The position numbers and the translations under genes were made by a program. Below are positions 18,763 through 27,018 of a DNA stretch of 64,000 nt, one piece after another. Where the stretch lies: contig NZ_CP134195.1 of the NCBI RefSeq assembly GCF_031585635.1, forward strand, positions 3,782,001 to 3,846,000, given 5' to 3'. Each line of letters opens with the position of its first letter. Positions within the stretch are counted from its first letter, which is position 1. The stretch comes from Paraburkholderia sp. FT54. GTDB taxonomy: Bacteria; Pseudomonadota; Gammaproteobacteria; Burkholderiales; Burkholderiaceae. The notes under the pieces are model-generated. The model searched no databases. It was not told where the DNA came from and saw only the letters and a program-made list of their open reading frames with translations.

Positions 18763-20252
18763 GCCATGTCCGCGTCACCGCCTCTGTCATTACCGATGAG
18801 ACCGGTATCAAAAGCAAAATACCGGTGATTATGGTTGAGGAAGGGGGCAAGCTCAAGGAACTCCTGCCGCTGGTGGACTATCTGATTGCCAACTATCAGG
18901 CCAAGAGCCTAGCTTGGATGAACAAGCTGTGTCAGGTCGTGGAAATGCTTCTCGACTATATGGCAGTGAATCACTCACATTTCGAGAAACCGGAAGACTT
19001 GTTCGAGATGTTCACTCAACGCGTCTATGCCGGCACCATTGGCGAAGACGGTCGAGACCCAAGCAATCTGTACTGGTTCCCCAGGCGCACGAAGACTGCC
19101 AGACAATTGTTGACCACTCTGAGCGAGTTCTCGGACTGGATGCATAGAAAGTATGGTGCCACGCCCCTCAACCCTTGGCGCGAGGCTACCCTCTTCGAGC
19201 AACGGCTAAACTGGGCGGCGTTTATCAACAAGTCACAACGCTCGTTTCTCGGACACCTCGATAGCTACGCAGATGCCGCTTTAACCGCCAAGCAAGCTCG
19301 CAATACGCGCCAGCGTAGAGCTCCGACAGGCGACAGCGGGGAAACCAAGGCATTCCCGGATAGCCGATTCATGGAGCTCTTGTTTGTGGGATTTACTGTG
19401 CCCGGCAAGCAGGACAGCCCTGACATTGTCGAGCGTTACGATTGGCGTGGCATCTGTATCGCGATACTTTTGCATTGGGGCGGATTGCGTATCTCGGAGC
19501 CATTTCACCTCTGGGTCGGTGACGTTACGAACGACCCGCTGAAGCCGGACGAAGCTTGCGTCCGCGTCTACCACCCTATTGATGGGGTCGCTCCAAGAGA
19601 TTTTAAAGGTCCTGATGGGCGGTATATGCCTAATCGGGAGGCTTACCTTCGGGCTCGGCATCCGGGCTACCGCCCGCGCCACAAAGAGACAGGAAACCGC
19701 AGGGCCGGCTGGAAGAATCCGAGGCTGGACGATACGACACAGAACTTCATGCATGTTCATTGGCTTCCGTCTGGTATTGGCGGCCGCCTCTTTATGCAAG
19801 CGTGGAAGCTTTATATGTATCAGCGCATGCGCGCAAGGATTGGAGCAGACCAGCATCCATTCTTGTTCGTATCGTTTCGAGGCCCTCAGTACGGAGAGCC
19901 CTACACGATAGACGCGTATAGGGATGCGCATGCCCGGGCGGTCCGCCGCATCGGTCTGACGCCCGCGAAGATGAACGGCACGACCGAGCACGGCCATCGC
20001 CATGCCTATGGTCAGCGCGCCAGGCGCGGTGCCGTTGACGACATCGTCACCCAAAGGGGCTTGCATCACAAGTCCATCGAATCCCAAGCCGTGTACACCG
20101 AGCCGTCCATCGCGGAAGTCACTTCCGCACTGGAAAGCGCGACTGAAGCTCTGTCCTCGGGACAGTCCCTTCCAATGGTGCCAGACCTTGATGCATTGGG
20201 ATTGTCGGCGCGAAGAGAAAAATCCGTATTTCTAACGAAAAAGAGCAAATGA
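18759..20252 (+). CDS. gmtY: GmtY-like tyrosine recombinase
   Basis: A 497-residue site-specific recombinase with a complete tyrosine recombinase active site: Arg244 in GGLRISE, the HxxR pair His411/Arg414 in HGHRHAYGQ, His436/437 in HHKS, and the nucleophile Tyr446 in QAVYTEP. The N-terminal 200 residues include a SAM-like core-binding region. In GMT elements GmtY is the first gene of the trio. Start ATG at 18759 overlaps the helicase stop; the stop overlaps the gmtZ start. The gene name is by similarity of pattern and context, so I hold it with less certainty than the recombinase call. Confidence 0.85.
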   Translation: MSHVRVTASVITDETGIKSKIPVIMVEEGGKLKELLPLVDYLIANYQAKSLAWMNKLCQVVEMLLDYMAVNHSHFEKPEDLFEMFTQRVYAGTIGEDGRDPSNLYWFPRRTKTARQLLTTLSEFSDWMHRKYGATPLNPWREATLFEQRLNWAAFINKSQRSFLGHLDSYADAALTAKQARNTRQRRAPTGDSGETKAFPDSRFMELLFVGFTVPGKQDSPDIVERYDWRGICIAILLHWGGLRISEPFHLWVGDVTNDPLKPDEACVRVYHPIDGVAPRDFKGPDGRYMPNREAYLRARHPGYRPRHKETGNRRAGWKNPRLDDTTQNFMHVHWLPSGIGGRLFMQAWKLYMYQRMRARIGADQHPFLFVSFRGPQYGEPYTIDAYRDAHARAVRRIGLTPAKMNGTTEHGHRHAYGQRARRGAVDDIVTQRGLHHKSIESQAVYTEPSIAEVTSALESATEALSSGQSLPMVPDLDALGLSARREKSVFLTKKSK

Positions 20253-22852
20253 CGATGGCAGCCAAAAACGAGGGAGTCAAAAAAATGGTGCGCGGCGCGA
20301 CAATAGATACGGAGTGTCTCTACGCCACAGCGATTGACCCTAGGCTCGAGCAATGGAGAGTCTTGGCGGCAGAATGGCTCGCTACCATGAAAGAGGGAAA
20401 GGCTGCGGCAATGGAGTCCATGAAGATATTTCTAGTCGATTATGTACATGGACAGGCTCTGGACCGAGACCCTGCAAAATTTCTCAGCGCGAATAACTCG
20501 ACTCCCTGCCTGTACGACAGTTATTTCTCGCACTTTAAAACAAAAAAAGAAATAATAAAACGCTACGGTAAAATTACCGATTTTGTCAACTATGTTTTGA
20601 GAAACTATTTCTCGGTGGACGATGATAACGGGAATGCTATCATTTCCCCGGCTTTCCGAAATCCGATTCCACCACTTCCTGAATCGGTAGATGCCAAGCA
20701 TACAAACGGGAATAACAACGAGTCAAATAAACCCGTCCTGCCTCACTATTTCATCACGCGTCTGCGTCATCTGCTGTGCCCTGCCCAAGCAAAGAGCTTC
20801 GTTGATTGGAGTTGGGCACAATCAGCGGAAGAGAAGAGTGGTTGGTTTGTCGTGCCAGCCAACTGCATAGACAAGACCGACCCAGACTGCGTCTGGCGCT
20901 GTCGCACGACGTCACAGCACGAGCGAAACACGTACGGTTATGGTGAATCAGTGCATGAAATGTGGAACCCCGTAAGAGCCGTTGCGCTCTATTTGAAACT
21001 GCAATTGCCCCTACGAACCTTCCAGGTGCGGATGCTCGATAGCGGCGAGGCGGACACTCGTCGCTACGTGAAAGGGGAATGGGTCAAAAACAAAAACGTG
21101 TTGGCGAAAGGCAATGACAGAAATCCTTGTCGGCGAGGCGTATTCCGTCAAATGACAGATGACATCAAACATCGTCCGATGACGGGATTGTTTGTCAACA
21201 CCAACAAGACCGCCGACAGGGGGAAGGACGAGTGGAGCAAGGGCTATTCGATTCCCTGGGAGCACCACGAGGTGCTGTATTGGCTCGAAAAACTCAGAGA
21301 CTGGCAAGAAAAATACAATCCAATTTCCGCTCCCATGGCTTGGACGGATTTGGAGCGCAAGCATCTCGGTCACGCAAAGGCTGACGTGCAACTGAAAGCC
21401 ATGGGCGCCACCTGCTTCTTGTTTCGGGATGCCGCTGCCCAAGGCACAGACAAAGCAAAACCTATTGCTGTAACAAACACTCTTGACGCCCTTTGGTACA
21501 AGTTACTAGCAACCTTAGAGCACCAGTGCGAGGCGGAGCAGCTTCGCGACCTTGCTGACAAGCCATTGATATTCGTAAGGAAAGATACGCAAGCAACCAC
21601 CTATTATCCGCTGCACTCGCTGCGCGTCTCGCTCATTACAGCGTATGCGCTGGAAGGTGGTGTGCCGATGGCGATTCTGTCGAAATGCATCGCGGGCCAC
21701 GCAAGACTGGTGATGACGCTCTACTACACGAAAGCCGGAATTACCTATTGCACTGAGACCATGGATGCGGCCACCAAGCGCTTGATGGTGGATGAGCAGG
21801 AAAACTATGCGCGCTGGTTGAAGGACAAAACCTACCAGCAATTGGAAGCACACGGCGCGTATCAAGACCCGGCCGCGATTTCCGCGATGATGCTGGCGAT
21901 GCAGAACGGAGGGGCAAGCCTAACGAAGGATGACAAGGGTTTTTGCCCGAAGGGGGGATGGGGGTGCGATTCGGGTGGCGTTTATGTCAACGAGGATACT
22001 GGGAAGGTGACGTACGGCGAGGTGCCGGGTTATCCCCAGAAGAACTGTCCGCGATGCCGCTGGTTTTTCACTGGTCCGGCCTTTCTCGATGGGCTGAACA
22101 ATCACTGGAACAATATCCAGTTACAGATGGGCGATGTCGGTGAACGCATCGTGAAGCTCGAAGGCCAGATTGCCGCGTTGGAGGATGAACTATTCGAGTG
22201 TCAGGAAAATGGCCTGCTGTTCATGGAGCATGACAAGCTCAATACGCTGCGCAAAGTCCATCAAAGCGAGTATGAGAAGAACAACAAATATGCGGAAGAC
22301 TCTAGCGCCACCTTTCGACTCATAGCCAGGTGTACAGCCTTGGCCAAGAGTGGGCCGCAAGATGATGGCGTCCAGTTGGTTGCCGTTGGCGGTTTGAAGG
22401 ATGTGCGCGTCGCCGTCGAAGAATGCAGCAAGTTGCGCCAAGTACTCACAGCCGTTGCGGGCTCTACCGTGTACCCAGAGCACGACGTGAGCAAGGCTGT
22501 CCTGCAGGCTGGCAAGGCCTTTGACATGATGCTGGCGCGCAACGGAAAGGCGCCCGTTCTCTTCCGCCTCCCAGACGACGAATTCGCTTCCATGATTCAG
22601 CACATCACAAGATTGCTCATTGCTGAAGCGGGCAGCATCAAGGATGCACTGCCCTTCATTGAAGGGGCACGGAAGCTCGCAGAGCTTGGCCTCGACCTGA
22701 ACATGGAGCAATTGGCACAGGAGATGGCCTCCAGCCACGTCGTGCAATGGGATGCAGCGCAACGGTTCGGAAATTCGGAAAAGGGCCGACCCGCTTTGCC
22801 GTATGTCTCGCCAAAGGACGCCGAAGAGGAAGATGCCAATGTCGCCGAGTAA
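20249..22852 (+). CDS. gmtZ: GmtZ-like (VPA1269 family) large recombinase
   Basis: An 867-residue protein of the VPA1269/GmtZ type. A second, divergent tyrosine recombinase core is visible: LPLRTFQVR (Arg256 candidate), the HxxR pair His456-Arg459 in YPLHSLRVS, and GH484ARLVMTLYY with Tyr492/493 as likely nucleophile. A C-terminal cysteine pattern (C566, C573, C600, C603 in CPKGGWGC and CPRC) may bind zinc. A coiled-coil stretch lies at about residues 630-690. Its 5' end (20420-20700) is strikingly AT-rich compared with the chromosome. The start overlaps gmtY by 4 bases; an ATG two codons later is an alternative. Confidence 0.85.
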   Translation: MTMAAKNEGVKKMVRGATIDTECLYATAIDPRLEQWRVLAAEWLATMKEGKAAAMESMKIFLVDYVHGQALDRDPAKFLSANNSTPCLYDSYFSHFKTKKEIIKRYGKITDFVNYVLRNYFSVDDDNGNAIISPAFRNPIPPLPESVDAKHTNGNNNESNKPVLPHYFITRLRHLLCPAQAKSFVDWSWAQSAEEKSGWFVVPANCIDKTDPDCVWRCRTTSQHERNTYGYGESVHEMWNPVRAVALYLKLQLPLRTFQVRMLDSGEADTRRYVKGEWVKNKNVLAKGNDRNPCRRGVFRQMTDDIKHRPMTGLFVNTNKTADRGKDEWSKGYSIPWEHHEVLYWLEKLRDWQEKYNPISAPMAWTDLERKHLGHAKADVQLKAMGATCFLFRDAAAQGTDKAKPIAVTNTLDALWYKLLATLEHQCEAEQLRDLADKPLIFVRKDTQATTYYPLHSLRVSLITAYALEGGVPMAILSKCIAGHARLVMTLYYTKAGITYCTETMDAATKRLMVDEQENYARWLKDKTYQQLEAHGAYQDPAAISAMMLAMQNGGASLTKDDKGFCPKGGWGCDSGGVYVNEDTGKVTYGEVPGYPQKNCPRCRWFFTGPAFLDGLNNHWNNIQLQMGDVGERIVKLEGQIAALEDELFECQENGLLFMEHDKLNTLRKVHQSEYEKNNKYAEDSSATFRLIARCTALAKSGPQDDGVQLVAVGGLKDVRVAVEECSKLRQVLTAVAGSTVYPEHDVSKAVLQAGKAFDMMLARNGKAPVLFRLPDDEFASMIQHITRLLIAEAGSIKDALPFIEGARKLAELGLDLNMEQLAQEMASSHVVQWDAAQRFGNSEKGRPALPYVSPKDAEEEDANVAE

Positions 22853-23504
22853 TCTATCCCCCGAAGAGGTATTGGCTGCTTTGCAGCAGGATGCCACCAA
22901 GCGCACCCGACAATCGCTGGAGCTTATCCATACTTTGTGCAAGGAGCAGTATGAAGCGGGCAACCTCGATTTCTCAGTCGCGACTATTGGTCGACTCTCG
23001 GCGGCACGCGGAGGACCGTCCACCGGAGCAATCCACAATTCGACCGGAGAACACTATCGGGCATTGTTGAAGGCGTGGGCTAACCATGCCAACGGCGCCA
23101 CCCGGAAACCAGCTGTCAGGCCAGAGCCAGGTGTGGCCGACGACGTGTTGGCGATGATACCTGACGCTTCGGTGCGCGCTCTTGTGGGTAGCTTCCTTGC
23201 AGAGAATCGCAAACTCAGAGCTGAGAACACTTTGCTTAAGTCGCAAGCGCAAGTCGTAATCGACCGCCGGCCAAAATCCGCAATGTCGGAATCCACATCT
23301 CAGTCGGGCGTTCAAGTGCTACCAGCGCTGAGTACGCTGTTGCCGTTGGAGGTTGATGCGCTTCGCCACGCCCTCTCTGAGGAGTTGCTTGCCAAGATGG
23401 GCTGGAGGGTCGACGCGAAGACAGGTCGGGTATCGAAGGATGGACATGCCATCTTCAGAGCAGGGTTTGCCACCGCTATCAAGAAAGTCTTGAATGCGGT
23501 GTAG
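22839..23504 (+). CDS. gmtX: GmtX-like accessory protein
   Basis: A 221-residue protein resembling GmtX, the third member of the Gamma-Mobile-Trio. The N-terminal domain (SPEEVLAALQQDATKRTRQSL..SVATIGRLSAARGGPSTGAIHN) looks like a winged helix DNA-binding unit. A short coiled coil follows (FLAENRKLRAENTLLKSQ, about residues 110-130). The start ATG at 22839 lies inside the end of gmtZ, 9 bases after GAGG at 22826-22829; ATG 22833 is too close to that site. A small accessory protein after two tyrosine recombinases recalls TnpA/TnpB/TnpC of Tn554, which suggests a helper role. Confidence 0.8.
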   Translation: MSPSNLSPEEVLAALQQDATKRTRQSLELIHTLCKEQYEAGNLDFSVATIGRLSAARGGPSTGAIHNSTGEHYRALLKAWANHANGATRKPAVRPEPGVADDVLAMIPDASVRALVGSFLAENRKLRAENTLLKSQAQVVIDRRPKSAMSESTSQSGVQVLPALSTLLPLEVDALRHALSEELLAKMGWRVDAKTGRVSKDGHAIFRAGFATAIKKVLNAV

Positions 23505-23867
23505 GAAGTGCGGTCTGGATACTGGATTGCCGCCCACAAAAGTCTTGGAGCGAAGGGCAGTCAAGAGCACCGTGGAATAAATGGAAGGGGCCCACGCTTG
23601 CGTGGGAAGGATTCCGTTTATGCCGCGAAAGGCTCTTGACGGACCGGAGCGGCTAACGCTCGTGGCTGTCGGGGTGGGTTGCTGTTTAACCCGCCCCGGC
23701 TGCCCAACGGCGAGTGCGGGGTATCGGGAGCGAAGCTCCCGAGTTCGTAGTTCCCTAGAGCCAGTTACGTTCGAAATGGAGCCATGGAGATATTAGATAA
23801 AAATGTTGCATATAATATTTCGCAAGCCCTTCTGCAACTCAGTCACATCGTAATAGTAGAGTTTTTT
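23505..23867. other. structured non-coding region at the right end of the element
   Basis: No convincing gene is found in these 363 bases. They hold several strong inverted repeats. The largest, 23560-23640, pairs GTCAAGAGC with GCTCTTGAC, then CGTGGAATAAATGGAA with TTCCGTTTATGCCGCG (with G-T wobbles), capped by CCCACG-CTTG-CGTGGG. Then GAGCG/CGCTC (23647-23661), GGGGTGGGTT/AACCCGCCCC (23671-23697) and TCGGGAGC-GAA-GCTCCCGA (23724-23742). This may be a structured RNA or a recombination/cargo site; no function is known to me. Confidence 0.6.
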
Positions 23868-23893
23868 CCCTGAATAGCCTCGGAGTGCCCTTT
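23868..23893 (-). repeat. right terminal inverted repeat of the GMT-like element
   Basis: Read on the minus strand this starts AAAGGGCACTCC and matches the left repeat at 20 of 26 positions. It lies 30 bases before the maiA stop codon, so the element ends right at the edge of the convergent gene. Confidence 0.75.
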
Positions 23894-23922
23894 GTTCATC
23901 CCGCCAGCCGGACCAGGAAAGA

Positions 23923-24567
23923 TTACTCTGCGTCCGGCTGCGCGCCCGGCGCCGCGCGCGCAAACGCGTCGAGTTGCATCGCGTGATCGTAGATGCGCTG
24001 AATGGTCGGAAACTTCGCTGTGTCGACCTTGAAGCGCTGCGCGTTGAACACCTGTGGAATCAGACAGGTGTCGGCAATGGTCGGCGTATCGCCGAAACAC
24101 AGCTTGCCAGTGCGCGAATCGGCCGCCAGATGCGTTTCGAACGTCGCGAAACCGGCTTCCACCCAGTGCCGGTACCAAGCGTCCTTGGCATAGTCGTCGA
24201 CGCCCAACGTGTGCTTCAGATACTTCAGCACACGCAGATTGTTCAGCGGATGAATCTCGCACGCCACCTGCAGCGCCAGCGCCCGCACGTACGCGCGATC
24301 GACCGGCGCCTTGGGCAAAAGCGGCGGCTCGGGATGCATTTCTTCCAGATACTCGATGATCGCGAGCGACTGCGGCATCACCTCATTGCCGTCGACGAAG
24401 GTCGGCACGATCCCGTCTGCATTCACCTTGCGGTACTCGGGCTTCAACTGCTCGCCGCCGTCGCGCACGAGGTGCACCGGCACGTAGTCGTACGGCAGAT
24501 TCTTCAAATTCAGCGCGATACGCACGCGATAGGACGCCGAACTACGGAAATAGCTGTAGAGCTTCAT
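23923..24567 (-). CDS. maiA: zeta-class glutathione transferase, maleylacetoacetate isomerase-like
   Basis: A 214-residue glutathione transferase of the zeta class. It begins MKLYSYFRSSASYRVRIALNL with the SSxSYRVRIAL glutathione-binding signature, has the PQSLAIIEYLEE motif, and HPLNNLRVLKYL in the helical domain. Such enzymes isomerise maleylacetoacetate (tyrosine breakdown) or maleylpyruvate (gentisate pathway). It follows an FAH-family hydrolase gene on the same strand, the expected partner in either pathway, so substrate is unresolved. The mobile element ends 30 bases downstream. Confidence 0.88.
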   Translation of the reverse strand: MKLYSYFRSSASYRVRIALNLKNLPYDYVPVHLVRDGGEQLKPEYRKVNADGIVPTFVDGNEVMPQSLAIIEYLEEMHPEPPLLPKAPVDRAYVRALALQVACEIHPLNNLRVLKYLKHTLGVDDYAKDAWYRHWVEAGFATFETHLAADSRTGKLCFGDTPTIADTCLIPQVFNAQRFKVDTAKFPTIQRIYDHAMQLDAFARAAPGAQPDAE

Positions 24568-24595
24568 GTTGTCTGTCTCCCCCAACCGGCCGCCG

Positions 24596-25294
24596 TCAGA
24601 CGACGCGCACGCTGAACTCGCCGAGCCCGTCCACGCCACCCTTCATCAGATCGCCCTGCACCACCGCGCCGACGCCTTCCGGCGTGCCGGTGAAGATCAG
24701 ATCGCCAGGTTGCAGTTCGAACAGCGTCGACAGATAAGCGATCGTCTCGGCCACCGACCAGATCAACTGCGACACGTCCGAGCTTTGCTTCTCCTCGCCG
24801 TTCACCGACAACCAGATCGTGCCTTTGTCGACATGGCCGACCGTCGCCGCCGGATGAATAGGACCGAGCGGCGCCGAGTGATCGAAGCCCTTCGCGGTAT
24901 CCCAGGGACGGCCCAGCTTCTTCGCTTCGGCCTGCAGATCGCGGCGCGTCATGTCGAGACCGAGCGCATACCCGTAGACGTGGCCAAGCGCGCTTTCGGC
25001 TGGAATGTTCTTGCCGCCCTTGCCGATCGCCGCCACCATTTCCATTTCGAAATGGACGTTTTTCGACTGCGACGGATACGGAAACTCGCCGGTGGCGCCG
25101 GGCGCGACGTACAGCACGGCATCGGCCGGCTTGGTAAAGAAGAACGGCGGCTCGCGGTCGGGATCGTGCCCCATCTCGCGCGCGTGCGCCTCGTAGTTGC
25201 GGCCCACACAGTAGATGCGACGCACCGCGAACTGCTCGTTGGACCCCACGACCGGCACCGCGACCACCGGTGCGGGTGCAAATACGTAACTCAT
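24596..25294 (-). CDS. fumarylacetoacetate hydrolase family protein
   Basis: A 232-residue FAH-fold hydrolase of the short type. It has [30 protein letters not shown], the metal-binding EFPYPSQ...[11 protein letters not shown], and the terminal [15 protein letters not shown] motif. Short FAH proteins of this kind act on fumarylpyruvate or related dicarboxylic keto acids. It is separated from the zeta glutathione transferase by only 28 bases, so the pair likely isomerises and then cleaves a ring-cleavage product. ATG at 25294 gives [10 protein letters not shown], the family start. Confidence 0.88.
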   Translation of the reverse strand: MSYVFAPAPVVAVPVVGSNEQFAVRRIYCVGRNYEAHAREMGHDPDREPPFFFTKPADAVLYVAPGATGEFPYPSQSKNVHFEMEMVAAIGKGGKNIPAESALGHVYGYALGLDMTRRDLQAEAKKLGRPWDTAKGFDHSAPLGPIHPAATVGHVDKGTIWLSVNGEEKQSSDVSQLIWSVAETIAYLSTLFELQPGDLIFTGTPEGVGAVVQGDLMKGGVDGLGEFSVRVV

Positions 25295-25533
25295 CCCGTT
25301 CTCCGTTCCTTGATGTGTGCCGCCAGCGCGACAATAAAACATCGAGTGTAACGCGCGACAAAGCGGCGCGCGCGCCAGTTCAGCGTGGACCGCGCACGGA
25401 CCGGCGCGGCCGGCGGCGCGGGGGCGGTGTCTCGCGGGATCGCCATAGATGCGATACTCACACTCAATAGCGTCCCTTGAATACCGTGCCCGACCGCTTC
25501 GAGGCGGCGCGCCAACACGTCCCACTGCGCCCG

Positions 25534-26505
25534 ATGACCGACTCCGCCGACACCGCCAATCCCTTCCCCTGCGCCCGCTTCATCAAGGAAATCGGCCGCG
25601 GCCCGAATGGCGCCCGCGCGCTGACCGCCGACGATACGCGCGCGCTCTATACCGCGATGCTCGACGGCCGCGTGGCCGAACTCGAACTCGGCGCGGTGCT
25701 GCTCGCGTACCGCGTGAAGGGCGAAACCGCCGACGAACTCGCCGCGATGCTGGCGGGAGCCCATGCGTCGTTCGAGCCGGTTCATCTGCCGCACGGCGCG
25801 TTCCGGCCCGTGTCGATACCCAGCTACAACGGCGCGCGCAAGCAGCCGAATCTGGTGCCGCTGCTCGCCCTGCTGCTGGCGCGCGAGGGCGTGCCGGTAT
25901 TGGTGCACGGCGTCACCGAAGATCCGGGCCGCGTGACGAGCGCGGAGATCTTCACGCATCTGCAGATTCCGCACGCGCGATCGCACGCCGATATCGAAGA
26001 CGGTCTCGCCGAGCGCCGTCTTGCGTTTGCGCCGATCGACGTGCTCGCGCCGAAGCTCGCGCGCCTGCTCGCGCTGCGCCGGCGCATGGGCGTGCGCAAT
26101 TCGACGCACACACTGGTGAAAATTCTGCAGCCGTTCGCGCCCCCAGGTTTGCGCCTCGTGAACTACACGCACCCGCCGTATCGCGACAGCCTCACGCAAC
26201 TGTTCAACACACATCCGGACGCGGCCGTCGGCGGCGCGTTGCTTGCGCGCGGCACCGAGGGCGAAGCGGTGGCCGATACACGGCGTCAGGTGCAGGTCGA
26301 CTGGCTGCACGACGGCGTCTGCGAAACGCGCGTGCCGCATGAACGCTCGTCGCCCGATGCGCCGGAAGTGGACTTGCCAGAGGCTAAAGACGCACCGACG
26401 ACAGCCGCCTGGATCAGCGCCGTATTGCGCGGCGAAGCGCCTGTGCCGAGCGCGATCGAACGGCAGGTCGAGCTGATCGCGGACGTCGCAAGAATGCCGG
26501 CGTAA
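25534..26505 (+). CDS. ybiB: YbiB/TrpD2-family DNA-binding protein
   Basis: A 323-residue protein with the anthranilate phosphoribosyltransferase-like fold, but the YbiB (TrpD2) branch binds nucleic acids rather than making tryptophan. Supporting segments are [68 protein letters not shown], and [21 protein letters not shown]. In E. coli YbiB is an LexA-regulated DNA-binding protein. I take ATG at 25534 ([11 protein letters not shown]); an ATG at 25477 would add 19 residues. Confidence 0.9.
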   Translation: MTDSADTANPFPCARFIKEIGRGPNGARALTADDTRALYTAMLDGRVAELELGAVLLAYRVKGETADELAAMLAGAHASFEPVHLPHGAFRPVSIPSYNGARKQPNLVPLLALLLAREGVPVLVHGVTEDPGRVTSAEIFTHLQIPHARSHADIEDGLAERRLAFAPIDVLAPKLARLLALRRRMGVRNSTHTLVKILQPFAPPGLRLVNYTHPPYRDSLTQLFNTHPDAAVGGALLARGTEGEAVADTRRQVQVDWLHDGVCETRVPHERSSPDAPEVDLPEAKDAPTTAAWISAVLRGEAPVPSAIERQVELIADVARMPA

Positions 26506-26598
26506 CGGTCGCGGCGTCAGCGCTGCGGCACGCTTGCCGTCGCCCGCTGCGACCCGCGCGGGTTGACACGCCGCAACGCGCCGTCATACATTAGACCC

Positions 26599-26673
26599 AT
26601 GCGTTCCCTTCCGAACACCCTCCGAATTACCTCCGGCCGCCTCGCGCGGCCACTATCGCTACGCCTAGCGTAA
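26599..26673 (+). CDS. leucine-rich leader peptide (leuL-like)
   Basis: A 24-residue open frame reading MRSLPNTLRITSGRLARPL then SLRLA. Six residues are leucine, and the last three leucines are CTA, a codon avoided in this GC-rich genome. The stretch covering these codons forms a perfect 10-bp hairpin with the bases after the stop. It lies 345 bases upstream of leuA. This is the layout of a leucine attenuation leader, with ribosome stalling at scarce Leu-tRNA altering the RNA fold. No ribosome site of good quality is seen before the ATG. Confidence 0.6.
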   Translation: MRSLPNTLRITSGRLARPLSLRLA

Positions 26674-26686
26674 GTCAGGCGTAGCG
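26657..26686 (+). promoter_or_regulatory. attenuator-type hairpin overlapping leader peptide codons
   Basis: CGCTACGCCT (26657-26666) pairs perfectly with AGGCGTAGCG (26677-26686). The left arm contains the end of the leader peptide with its last CTA codons and the right arm follows the stop codon. A second hairpin, GGCCGC/GCGGCC (26635-26651), lies just upstream. No T-tract follows, so the mechanism could be translational or Rho-linked. Confidence 0.55.
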
Positions 26687-27018
26687 CCGCGCGGTGGCAG
26701 CTCAGGTTGTCCATCAAGTTGCTCAAAGCGCGGTCCCTCAAGCAGTTCCGCTGTTCCCGTTTCATCCCCAAAGCGTAGTTCTTCACAACCTGTAGTCGTT
26801 TGCATTCGTCCGTTTACCGCGCGGACGAAGCGCGAGGATCAAATGCACGCCGCATGGGCCTTATCCACGTCCGTTTTCGCCGTCACGATGACGCCGTTCA
26901 TTCGCGCCCGTTCGTTGTTGCCGCTAGCTACCGGCTGGCGGACCGTGCACCCCGTGGCAGTCCGCCAACCGCTCGACGCCACACCCTTTCGCAGACGACT
27001 CAACGAACGAGGCTCACC

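Larger units (their letters stand above)
15857..23893 (+). mobile_element. Gamma-Mobile-Trio (GMT)-like element, about 8.0 kb, with terminal inverted repeats
   Basis: The element lies between ftsY and the convergent maiA-like gene. It has imperfect 26-bp terminal inverted repeats (12 outermost bases identical) and is more AT-rich than the flanks. It carries five rightward genes: VPA1267-like protein, RecD2-like helicase, and a GmtY/GmtZ/GmtX-like trio. The first four overlap by ATGA junctions and GmtX starts inside the end of GmtZ, so the operon is translationally coupled. GMT islands were described mainly in Vibrio and other gammaproteobacteria as carriers of defence and toxin cargo. Here no cargo gene is visible. 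No target-site duplication is evident, consistent with tyrosine recombinase activity. Confidence 0.8.

Noticed and set aside
23640..23700. Integron attC-like site in the element's right-hand non-coding region
   Set aside because: A GTTTAAC at about 23684 resembles an attC core, but no matching paired core at the right distance is found, and no integron integrase is present.
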